Shown here piece after piece: positions 1 through 9,600 of a DNA stretch of 17,181 nucleotides. Made by a program: the position numbers and the translations under genes. The notes beneath the pieces were generated by a model that saw only the letters and a list, made by a program, of their open reading frames with translations, ran no database searches and was not told where the DNA came from. The DNA is from Cochliopodium minus (Eukaryota; Discosea; Himatismenida; Cochliopodiidae): NCBI GenBank assembly GCA_024220525.1, contig JAMYWO010000513.1, positions 3,190-20,370 on the forward strand, given 5' to 3'. Every line of letters begins with the position of its first letter. Within the stretch, counting starts at the first letter, position 1.

Positions 1-67
1 ATAATTCAAGATTCTTTTTATTCAATTCATATACTTGTTTAATTAAAACACCACTATCATCTTGCAT
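1..67 (-). CDS. TLDc-family protein, first exon only (cut by window edge)
   Basis: The first 22 codons of a TLDc-family gene run leftwards out of the window, starting at the ATG whose A is position 67. The peptide begins MQDDSGVLIKQVYELNKK. By eye its 67 bases are identical, reverse-complemented, to 13491-13557, the start of the second gene in the plus-strand array. It lies 61 bases downstream of the neighbouring minus-strand TLDc gene, the same order as the first two genes of the plus-strand array. This shows that the inverted duplication covers more than one gene and continues beyond the left edge. The TLDc part is not in the window; the family assignment rests on the matching first exon. 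Confidence 0.8.
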   Translation of the reverse strand, partial: MQDDSGVLIKQVYELNKKNLEL

Positions 68-128
68 TTTTTTTTTTATATTTTTATTAAATAATAAAAT
101 GATCAAATCAAATTAAATTCCTTTTATT

Positions 129-1617
129 TTATTTAAGTTCATAAACTTCAATTTCAGAAGTTTGAAAGTTGTAACTCCCACACAAGGAATTTTTTATCTC
201 AGTACTTCCATAAGCGTGTGGACTACAACTGTAATTATGTCCAAGATTGACATATGAACCAGTGGTCGTGTTAGAATTATTAGCAATGTGAAGATCATGA
301 CCTCCTCCAAAAGTAGGACCATAACTAGCATTACAATAGATAGTATTTGTTGGAGAATAAGTACCATCATGTTTCATTAATTTCTTTATTTTGGCAGGAT
401 TTTGCAAAGTAAAAAGAAATGAAGTTTTGGATGTATCACTTCCATATTGGTTGTTGGAAGACCAAGCAAGGCAAGTGAACCCACCAAAAACAGATCCGTT
501 GGTAGATTTAACAATAGTGATGGTGTTCTTGTGTCCATCACATTTTGCATGAAAATTGGCTCCTTGAAAACCATCAGTAGAAGCTCTGTACAAAAGTTCA
601 GAGCTATGATTCGGAACTTTTTCATATTCTCCGATCCATTCTGCCAATTGAATAACATCTCCAGGATCCAAAATCTTGCTTCCATCAAAAAGAATTGGTT
701 TCTCCAAATAACTGATTGGATCATAAAATCTGTAAATGAAACTCTTGATTCGTTTGATGTCTTCTATTGTTTTTCTTGAACATTCAATTTGAAGTGAAAG
801 AGCATGTACGTTCAATACGTTTCTTCCTTCTTTAGGTTTCAACTTTATAACCGTTTCGTCGTTTGGAACTTGAAATATTTCTTTGATAATATTTGCACTT
901 TTTCCTTTCATATCTCCATCAATTTCTCCCAAATAATTTTTGACATTTTCGAGTGTTTCCTTCATAAATTATGTGGTTTTTAGATTATAAAAGAAAAGAA
1001 AAGATTTTATATTTGATTTGGAAAAATTTGTTCAAATTGGATGAAATAAGATTTTAAAAAGAAGGATAATTCAAAAGATTGGTGGATTATAAAAGTTTGA
1101 AATTTCAAAAAAAAAAAAATTTGAGGAGAATGGTTAAAATTTGAATGAAAAAATAAATTTTATTTTACCTTCCAAGATGTAAAATATTCAATTTGAGATT
1201 TTGGAACCAAATGTTGTTGATATTTTTTGAAGATTTCTGTCAAATCATAATATTCTTTTGTTGGTAGTTTATCATTGAAGAGATTTCTCAATTCTTCAAA
1301 GTAATCTCCAAGCTCAGAAGCCAACTATTAAAAAATTTAAATCAAATAAATGAGTTAATGTTTAAATTAAAATATTTAGAAGTGAAATGATAGAAAATAA
1401 ACTCATTTATGCTTTTGTATGAATTGAATTGTTTTAGATATACCTCTTTTTCTCCATAGATAAAGTAAATTGAATTATTCTTGATTATCAATTTGGTGAG
1501 CGTGTTGAATTTGAGTTTATTTTTGAAATTCGTGATAAGTAATTGTTCCCACAACTCCAAATTCTTTTTGTTCAAATCATATACTTGTTGAATCAGTATC
1601 CCACTATCATCTTGCAT
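129..1617 (-). CDS. TLDc domain protein, 3 exons (left inverted copy)
   Basis: Exons complement(1444..1617), complement(1169..1324) and complement(129..959), all joined in phase 0, give 386 residues. Residues 1-110 (exons 1-2) are a lysine-rich, probably helical region containing YFIYGEKE that I cannot assign to a known domain. Residues about 199-386 are a TLDc domain: the segments ILFDGSKILDPGDVIQL, LLYRASTDGF, VFGGFT, YGPTFGGGHDLHI and EIEVYEL at the C-terminus are typical. TLDc proteins such as OXR1/TLDC1 are linked to oxidative-stress resistance and to V-ATPase binding; the protist versions are mostly uncharacterised, so no function is claimed. Exon 3 starts at GAA (959); an in-frame ATG-AAG just before it lies in the intron by comparison with paralogues. 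The gene mirrors 11929-13417 with no net indel, but its TLDc domain has about 25 substitutions. Confidence 0.88.
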
Positions 1618-1727
1618 TTTATTTATATAAATTTTTTTTTTCTTTATTAATTTTATTAATAGAATCAAACAATTTATTGTGATCAATTTATATTTTGAGG
1701 AATCATGTTGGTCAAGTTGATTTTGAT
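1618..1727 (-). promoter_or_regulatory. Conserved 5' flank of the left TLDc gene
   Basis: Sequence upstream of the minus-strand TLDc start that is recognisably shared, with small indels, with 11819-11928 upstream of the right copy. Shared blocks are AAAATATAAATTGATCACAA, GATTCTATT and a TATA-like AAATTTATATAAA ending just before the A-rich leader at the ATG. It probably contains the core promoter and 5' leader, but this is inferred only from conservation and base composition. The interval to the divergent SYF2 start at 1909 is only 291 bases, so the two genes share a short divergent intergenic region. No other feature is seen in 1728-1908. Confidence 0.35.
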
Positions 1728-1908
1728 CAAGTTATGTTTTATTGGAAAGAAAGTTTGAATATTTACTAATATTTCAATTTTTTTAACCAAAAGAAATTGG
1801 ACATTTCAAGATTCAAAAGAAAATTGATGGTTCATTTACCTTCTTATTAAGAAAATACAAACAATTTGATGTATTCAAAAAAAAAAAAAATTGCCCTTCT
1901 TTAATTAA

Positions 1909-3142
1909 ATGGAGAATAACAAGAAGAAAAACAAAATGTTAGAAAGAAAGAAGAAATTCATGGAATTGCAAATGAAAAGAGTAAAAAAAAAATTTGAAAT
2001 ATAGGAAAAATTCGAGTATCCATTGATATTCCATATATAAATAACATGATTATTGATAATCTCAATTAATACAAATTATCCTTCCTTTATTTTCATTCAT
2101 CAAAAATATTAATATTCCTTTTAATTTTCAATAGAATCAAGCTACACAAAAAAATAGAGAAGAAATAGAAGAGGAAGTATTGAAGGATAAAGTAAAAAAT
2201 GGAGAGAAAATCGCAAATTATAGAAAGGGTAAGAAGACAGAGGAAGGGGATGGAGAAGTGAAACAACCATTATCTAAAGAAGAATTGGAAAAACAAAGAT
2301 TGATGAATACCACAGGATGGGAGGCAATCAATAATCTCAAGAAAAATGAAAAGCAAGAATCCTTTGGGTATTCCACTGAGCTAAAATATAAGGCCTATGA
2401 AAATCAATTGAAGGATTTGGAAAAAGTTGAGAAATTTTCGAACAGATTAGACAATTACAATAAAACCAAAGAGAAATTAGGTGAATATATATTTTTTTAA
2501 AAATCATCATTATTCTCTTTATTTATAAACCATTTAATTTGAATGATTTTCTATTATAAACCTTGTTATCATTATAATTTAAATTTATTTTTTCTTTTCA
2601 AAAAATATTAACAATTATCAATCTTTTGAAAAAATTGATTTTCAACAAGAATTCAAAGCGTTAACGTTAAATCCAATATACTTTTAATTATATTGTATTC
2701 TATTTATACGCTGAAATTAGCCTCCATTTTTCTCCATCCTTCATTCGGCTTTATGTTTTATGCATATAACTGAAAAAGATGGGAAAATACAATATTAAAA
2801 AAAAATATTCTCAAATCTTTCTTGAATCTTTTCACTTTTAATCTTTATCTTATTCTTTTCTCTCTTTTTTTTTTAGGTGATTTGATGTATAGAGAAGTCG
2901 ATGACCTTTCTTATGGTGAGAGTCAGAAGCCTTCTGAACAAAAATTGGATGTTTTGGTCAAGACTTTGGATCAGTTGGAGGATCGCAGAAAAAACTTCAG
3001 TAAGAGAAGAAGATATTATGACGAAAAGGATGTTGATTCCATAAACCGTAAGAACGAAGAGTTCAACAAGAGGATAGAAAAGTCTTATGGGAAATACTCT
3101 GTAGATATAAAAGATAATTTGGAGAGAGGAACTGCTTTATAA
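1909..3142 (+). CDS. SYF2: Pre-mRNA-splicing factor SYF2
   Basis: Exons 1909..1980, 2135..2480 and 2877..3142 join to 227 residues, close to the roughly 240 usual for the family. SYF2 (p29) is a nuclear spliceosome component of the Prp19/NTC-associated complex. The N-terminal ERKKKFMELQMKRNQATQKN resembles the KFRELHLMRNEARKLN region of animal SYF2. The C-terminus is very characteristic: RRKNFSKRRRYYDEKDVD, then INRKNEEFNKRIEKSYGKY and the terminal IKDNLERGTAL. The ATG at 1909 was chosen because it makes the first exon match the family; exon 2 opens after an AG at 2133-2134. Intron 1 (1981-2134) is phase 0 and intron 2 (2481-2876, 396 bases) is phase 1. An AATAAA overlaps the stop codon region. 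The gene is divergent from the TLDc gene on its left. A single-copy splicing gene fits the intron-rich genome. Confidence 0.9.
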
Positions 3143-3363
3143 ATAAAAAAATGTTTATTTAAATCTTTGATTTATTTCCTCACAACCAACAATTGATTCA
3201 ATCATTTATTGTCAATAAGTTTTCTTTTCAATGAAATTCTTGTTATTTTTTTTTTTTTTTTGTTATTATTCAACAAATATAAATAAATTTAAAAATTATA
3301 AAAAAATGAAGATACATCCTTTGAAAAATACTATTAAGCAATGATAATAATACAGATTCCATA
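3143..3363. other. Intergenic, SYF2 to kinesin
   Basis: A/T-rich spacer of 221 bases with a long T run near 3246-3260. An AATAAA-type signal sits directly at the SYF2 stop. No open frame of interest and no RNA gene was seen. Confidence 0.5.
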
Positions 3364-6317
3364 ATGAAGAAATCTAGATCAATGACTGATATATTCAAAG
3401 ATTTCAACGATAAATCAAAAGAAGATCAAACTGATATTGATAATAAAAGCAATATAGATATATATGAACATAATGCATCTAATGAAGAAGAAATCAAAGT
3501 TTATTGTAGGTGAATATTTAAAAAATAAAATTTTGATTTGAATTAAAAAAAAAATAAAGAGTACGTCCTATGAATGATACAGAGAACCAAACATCTAAAA
3601 GTTGTTTGAATATAGTTGATGAAGATACTATTCAGATATTGGATTCCGAAGATAATATGAATCAATTCAAGTTTGCAAGGATATTCAAACCATGTAACTC
3701 ACTTCAATGACCACCGTCATATTATTTCTTTGCAAAAAAAAAAATTTAACAACTTTTAAACTAAAGACTCAACACAGGAGGAAGTTTATGATGAAACCAC
3801 TAAAGGTATAATAGACAAGTTATTACAAGGATTCAATGCTGTAACGAAAAATTGAATTATAAGCGAGATTTTTCTCAATTACATTTCTTTCATGTTAAAG
3901 TGTATTTTAGCTTATGGGCAGGTGAGTTTTTGCGAAAATAAATTTAATTTTTTATTATTTTGCAAATTTTTTTTAGACATCATCCGGGAAAACTTATAGT
4001 ATTTTCTTCAATTCAAATATGTTTGAATTTAATTTTTTAAATTTTTTTTTTAGCAATGACCGGGCCAAAGTAAAAAAGAATTAAATTTAAATTTATAAAT
4101 AACAAAAAAAAATTCAACTTTTATGGTAAAGTGCAGATGGTAAAGTTGAAAACAAGAAAACAAAACGAAATATATAATCTTAAACTTTTTTTTTTTAATC
4201 AGATCCAAGACAAATAGAAGAAGGATTAAAGTTTCAAGTAACAAATAAAAATTATTAACTAAAAGATTTTTTATTTACTTATTTTTCATTTTAAAAGACT
4301 CAAGGTATTATACCTAGACTATTGAAAGATTTTTTCGACAGAATTCAAGAATTGGATCCAAAATACACGTGGAACGTCCAAGTTTCTTTTCTTGAAATTT
4401 ACAACGAAAAACTCAAAGATTTGCTAAAAGAAGATCATCCTGAAAAACCTTCCTATCTTCTCACTGTCAAAGAAAAATTGGAGATGGAGAAGAATAAACT
4501 CAAAATCATGCAATTGGGTTCCACCATTTATGTAAAGAACGCTACTCAATTCAGTGTCAAAACGCACACTTCTGCTCAAGATTTGTTGGTCGGTGGTTTG
4601 AAGAGTAGAGTAGTTGGTGAAACTAATTCTAACAAGTAAAAATTTTTCCGTTTTTTTATAAAAAATGATTATTTTCTCATATTTTTATCATTTACATTCA
4701 TTATTTTTTGATTTATTTTTTATCATTTTGTTTTAGTTTTATTCATTTTTTATTATTTATTTCTTTTTTTCATTATTTATTTTTGTTTTTTTTATAACTT
4801 ATTTAATATGAAAGAGAGAGTTCAAGATCACACTCTATTTTTATATTGACAACTAAGATCGAAGATGTTCAAATGAAAAGAGTGTATAATTCTCAACTTT
4901 ATTTAGTGGATCTTGCTGGATCAGAACAAGGTTTGAATGAAAAAAATTATTTTTTTAAATAATAAATTTTTAATAAAAATAAATAAAATTAGTTTCCAAG
5001 ACTGGAGCTCAAAATCAAAGATTAGAAGAAGCCAAAATGATCAACAAATCTCTTTTTGAGCTAAGAAATGGTATATTTATTAATTTTTTTAATAATTTTT
5101 TTTATTTTTTTATTTTTTATTTTTGAAAGTAATAAAGGCTCTTTCTTCTAATGATAAAAATGTTCATGTTCCATTTCGTAATTCTCTTTTAACAAGATTG
5201 TAATCAACTTTCTTTTTTATTTACTTTCTTTTTTCATTTTCTAAAAAAATTTTCTCATCAAAAAAAGACTGCAAAACTCCATCGGAGGAAATTCCATCAC
5301 TTCGTTAATTATTAATTGTTCTCCAAGCGATTATAATTATCTTGAAACATTATCCACATTAAGATTTGCAGATCAAACAAGGTATTTTATAAAACAAATT
5401 TTTTAATTAATATTTTTTAATTTATATTTTTTAATTTTATTTTATTTTTATTTTTTTAATTTTTTAAAGTTCAATCAAACAGAAAGTACAATCGAATCTT
5501 TCTCTGTCAGTTGGAGAACTCATGCTACTATTAACAACTGCGAACAACGAAATAAAGAAGAGGGATGAAATAATACACGAACTAAAAAGTCACATATCTC
5601 AGTTGGAGTTTGTTGTTTCATTAAATCCAAATATGTAATTTTTTTTAATATTTTTATTTTTTTGAATATTTTATAATAAATTTCAATTTACAAAATTTTA
5701 GTAACAACAATACTATAAAACCTTTGCAAATAGATTTGACACATTTGAACAGTAAAAACACTTCTTTGAGCCTTTCCCCCCTTAAAACAAACAAAGTTAA
5801 ATCGAGTGTAATAAAACACGTAAAATCCTATTTATGTCCAATAACCAATGGTGAAAAAACTTTTAAATAAAATTTTTATTTAAAAAAAAATAAATTTATA
5901 AAAAATTTTTTATAAAAAGAAATTATGGATGACCCTGTCATTTGTAGTGACACTTATACTTACAACAGAAAAAACATCGAAAGTTGGCTCCAAAAATGTA
6001 CGAAAAGTCCCATCACCAACGAGCCCATTCTCGCCAACATACTCATTCCCAATACCAACCTCAAAAACCAAATGAAGATGTACCAAAAGGAGATCGAATG
6101 GTACACTAGATCTTTGTTTTTGTCACTTAATGATCAGCCAACTCCCATTTTGTTTATCATTTTCTCTTATTTGCGTGACCAAGATCTTTTTTCTTGTAGC
6201 CAAGTTAATCAACGTTGGAGGAGAATTTGCAACATGAAGTTTAATATGAAGAAAGTAAGGAGTCATTTAAAATTATTCAAAAAAAATGTTGGAATATTGG
6301 GATTGTTTAAAAATTAA
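3364..6317 (+). CDS. Kinesin-1-like motor fused to U-box and F-box
   Basis: Sixteen exons join to 627 residues: 3364..3509, 3560..3693, 3767..3840, 3901..3921, 3977..3998, 4054..4069, 4132..4139, 4203..4237, 4298..4635, 4815..4930, 4993..5070, 5130..5199, 5268..5381, 5470..5634, 5702..5850 and 5920..6317. Phases agree at every junction. Residues about 44-393 are an N-terminal kinesin motor: IKVYCRVRP, P-loop GQTSSGKT (124-131), switch I NKESSRSH (264-271) and switch II DLAGSE (297-302). VSKTGAQ...EEAKMINKSL and the post-motor IKQKVQSNL look most like kinesin-1. A short probable coiled coil follows (about 405-455). Residues about 487-560 are a U-box (YLCPIT, DDPVI, SPITNEP, LIPNTNL), the E2-binding fold of ubiquitin ligases. 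Residues about 566-601 are an F-box (PILFIIFSYLRDQDLFSCSQ, then WRRIC), normally a Skp1-binding motif. No long stalk or usual cargo tail is present. Oddities are an 8-base exon and loop-12 changes: HVPFRNSLLTR where YRDSKLTR is usual. Confidence 0.85.
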
Positions 6318-6617
6318 AAAACAAACAAATAATTAAATTATTTTTTATTTAAAAATTTTTAGTTCTGTTTCGAAATGTTTAAAACATTTTAGTTTCAAAA
6401 CTTGTTGAGAATAATAGGAACTAAAAATTTTTTAATATTTGACATATGATGATTTTAAAAGATATTTGTACCTTTTTTCTACATCTTTATTCAAAATTTA
6501 TTATAATCAAATTTTTGAGTTCTGTCTATGTCCATATTAAAGAAATTTCAATTTAAACATGAAAACTTGTTAATTTGAAAAAGATCAATAAAAAAAAAAA
6601 AAAATTGATATTCTGTG
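6318..6617. other. Intergenic, kinesin to FYVE-like gene
   Basis: A/T-rich spacer of 300 bases. Apart from the palindromic element at 6351-6432 and an A run just before 6605, nothing is recognised. Confidence 0.45.
6351..6432. repeat. Inverted-repeat hairpin element
   Basis: Perfect 15-base arms AAAAATTTTTAGTTC (6351-6365) and GAACTAAAAATTTTT (6418-6432) flank 52 bases. Those bases hold a second small palindrome, AAATGTTT / AAACATTT (6373-6380 and 6382-6389). It lies 34 bases after the kinesin stop codon. It could be a structured 3' end, a short MITE-like relic, or chance in very AT-rich DNA. No clear target-site duplication is visible, so I do not call it a transposon. Confidence 0.5.
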
Positions 6618-9600
6618 ATGTCTTATAAACTCCCCAAAGAATATGAAAACTCGAATAAAGATGTGGTTGGATTATTGAGGAAACTCTCCAAAAATGAGAA
6701 TGTGGAGCAACAATTCAAGGATCTGTGCTTTCTGGAGAACATTGAAGAGTATATCTTTGGTAGAATAATCGCAAGGAATCAAACACATTTCGTATTGAGG
6801 TAAAATAGGCTTTTTTAATTGATGTGGATACAATAAAAACTGATTAGAAATACTCTTTTATCAAGAGAATGTTTTAATAACATTTTAATTTTGAATTTAT
6901 GAGTAAAAATGATCAATAAAAATCAACATATACAAACCATTGATCAATAATATAGCAGCTTATGTGAGATATAAAATTTATCCAAATATTATGTCTCAAA
7001 TTAAATTCTTGCAAAAAAATTTTAATTGTTCATTAATTTTTCAATATACTTTGATCAAGAGAATGATAAACAAACATTTATACTGATCTTGTGAAAATTA
7101 TAAACTCATGGGGAATGTTCATAACATAAAATGAGATGAAAAAGATATTTTTAAAATATAAAATATAAACTTTTTCTGGATGGTATTATTGAAGGGAATA
7201 TTTGAGATTATAGCCCATTTTGTAGTGAGGAGATTTAATATTAAATAATTAATCTTAAAAAAGAGAGGATATTTAATTTATTTAAAAGTTCAAAAGAAAT
7301 TAATTCTTTTCTCGAAAAGATTATACGTGAAAAGCAATGTCCTTAAAACTTTTGGAGACAAATTATTGGGAAAATTTGCAAGTTGGACTCAGGAAGTAGG
7401 AGCTTCTCATTTGGGTACTAAAAAAAAATTTTTTTAAAAAAAACTTTCAAATTAATCAATTTTTTTTTATAATTTACAATATTTAGGGGTACAAATTGCA
7501 GATACAATCGTACATTGGTTTAATTCTAGTTTCGCTCTTCCAAAAGTAATTTTTTTTTCAGATTATTTTTATTTTAAAATTTATACATTTTTATTTATTT
7601 TTATTTTTTTATGAATAAATTTTATTTTTTAATTAAATATTAAATTTTTTCTTATTTATTATTTTTAAAGGAATGGAAAGGTGGGGGTGCAACTGCTCTT
7701 TTCTATCCACAAGACAGAGAAGGTTTGGAGGTTCCTGTTATAGAAAATACAAAAGAAAACAGAATGGCAGTTTGTAAAGGTAAAAAAATAAATAAATAAA
7801 ATATCAAAAATAAAAAAATACAAAAATAAAAATCAAAAAAAAATACAAAAATAATTCGAAATAAATAATCAAAAAATAAATCAAATTTTTTTTAGTTATT
7901 CAAATGTGGAATTGTCAAAAAATATACAGTCAAAGAAATGCAAATTGTCAATTGTAAAAAAAAACCAACAAATCATAATTTATATTTTGATAAACATGAC
8001 TTCTTTTTTTTAAAAAAAAAAAAGATTTGCAGCGGATATCTTTAAAGCATTAGGATTAAACCAAAAGTAAAATTTTTTTTTTTTTTTATTTTTAATCCTT
8101 AATTTAATGATTTTTTAATGTATTTTTATTTTTAATTTTTGAGTTTTTTTATTTTATTTTTTTTATAGTTTTTCTAAATGGGAAGGTCCTGTTGGTGATT
8201 TTCTCAAATATGCAGGTGAATACGAAAACCAAACTAAAGAGATTTATCCTTGTATCATTAAAAGTGGAAATGTTTATATCCAATGGAAATCTCACGAAGG
8301 CAAAAAAAAATTTAAAAATTTTTATTTTTATTTTTATTTTTTTTTTTTGTTTTATGTTTTATTTTTTATTTTTTATTTTTTTTTGAACATTTTTTGTTTT
8401 TTTTTGTTTTATTTTTTATACTTTATGTTTTATGGTTTTTTGTTTTATTTTTTATGTTTTATGTTTTATGTTTTATTTTTTTTTGAACATTTTTGTTTTG
8501 TTTTGTTTTATTTTTTATTTTTTTTTGAACATTTTTTGTTTTTTTTTGTTTTATTTTTTATACTTTATGTTTTATGTTTTATGGTTTTTTGTTTAATATT
8601 TTTTATTTTTTTATATAAATAAAAAAAAGAGTTGGATAATTGGCACAATGATAACTTGGACACTTATGAAGATTATGCAAGTTTGCTCAAAGCTTTCCAC
8701 AGGGCTTATCAATTGAGACAAGACATCGGATTTAATTGTCCTCAAGGTAAAAATATAAAATGTTAGAAGTGAAAAAATAAAAATTTTAGAACTGTAAAAA
8801 TAATATAAATTTTAAAAAATAAAAAATGAAAAAAATAATTAAATTTATTTTTGAAAATTTTTTTTAGATGCACCAACGTTGTTGATAAATAAGTTTGGAG
8901 AAAAAGAACATGTTGTCGAGTAAAAAAATTTCCTTTTATTTATTATTTTTATTTATTTATTTATTTTATTTCTTCATTTATTCATTTATTTTAATTTTTT
9001 TTTCAATTTTTTTTAAATATTTTTTAATATTTTTTTAATATTTTTAAATATTTATCATTTTCTATTTAATATTTAATATTTTTTATTTTATTATTTTTTA
9101 TCAATATTTTTTATTTTATCAAAATATTTTATTTTCAATTATTTATATTTTTTTATTTTCATTTTATTTTCATTTTATTTTTATTTTTTTTAATATTTTT
9201 TATTTTATTTTTGTTTTATTTTAGACATTGTGCATACTCTCACCCTTCTGACTCCAAGGTTTCTGGATTATCTAGTCCCAACTCTGGCCAAGGGGAAGAA
9301 GGGGAAAAGGGGAAAAGAAACTTCTCCAAAGAATTTAACACTGAAAAAATTGATAACAATGTCAAAGATACTTTCGACAAATTAACAAAAGAAAAGGAAG
9401 AAATGATAGAAAAAGTAAAAAAATTTTTTTTTTCATTTAAATATATTTATTTTATTTTTATTGTATTTTTTTTATATTTTTTTATATTCTTGTACTTAAT
9501 TTTTTTTATTTTTATTATTTTTATTATTTTTATTTTTTATATCATTTTATTTTATTTTTTAATTTATTTTTTTAAACTATTTTTGTTATTTAGAAATTTT

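Larger units (their letters stand above)
1..1727 (-). repeat. Left arm of a large inverted repeat (TLDc block)
   Basis: This arm is the reverse complement of about 11819-13557. From 129 to 1617 every base pairs with position 13546 minus x without net indel. The short spacer at 68-128 has diverged and differs by 12 bases in length. Homology fades upstream of about 1727. The arm runs off the left edge, so its true length is unknown. It contains one complete TLDc gene and the start of a second. Confidence 0.9.

Noticed and set aside
386-724. Out-of-frame open stretch inside TLDc exon 3, with counterparts at 12822-13160 and 14385-14606
   Set aside because: Shifted-frame shadows of the TLDc domain; no recognisable protein.
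447-779. Open frame of 110 codons antisense to the left TLDc exon 3
   Set aside because: It is the complement of a conserved TLDc coding exon. The same antisense openings appear in the other copies and follow from its codon composition.
1342-1686. An upstream Met (MITINCLI...) extending the left TLDc gene at its N-terminus
   Set aside because: The extension is A/T leader sequence and is not kept in the right copy or other paralogues, which start at MQDD or an equivalent position.
4050-4244. Minus-strand frame of 64 codons
   Set aside because: It overlaps kinesin micro-exons and introns on the other strand and is Leu/Phe-rich from T/A tracts.
6800-7319. Repeated ATCAAGAGAATG (near 6860 and 7054) as a possible regulatory repeat
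   Set aside because: Only two 12-base copies in AT-rich sequence that may be intronic; too little to support a feature.
8192-8622. Phe/Tyr-rich 'membrane protein' frames
   Set aside because: They run from a real exon into the T-rich repeat intron. The hydrophobicity comes from poly-T, and splice phases link the flanking exons without it.
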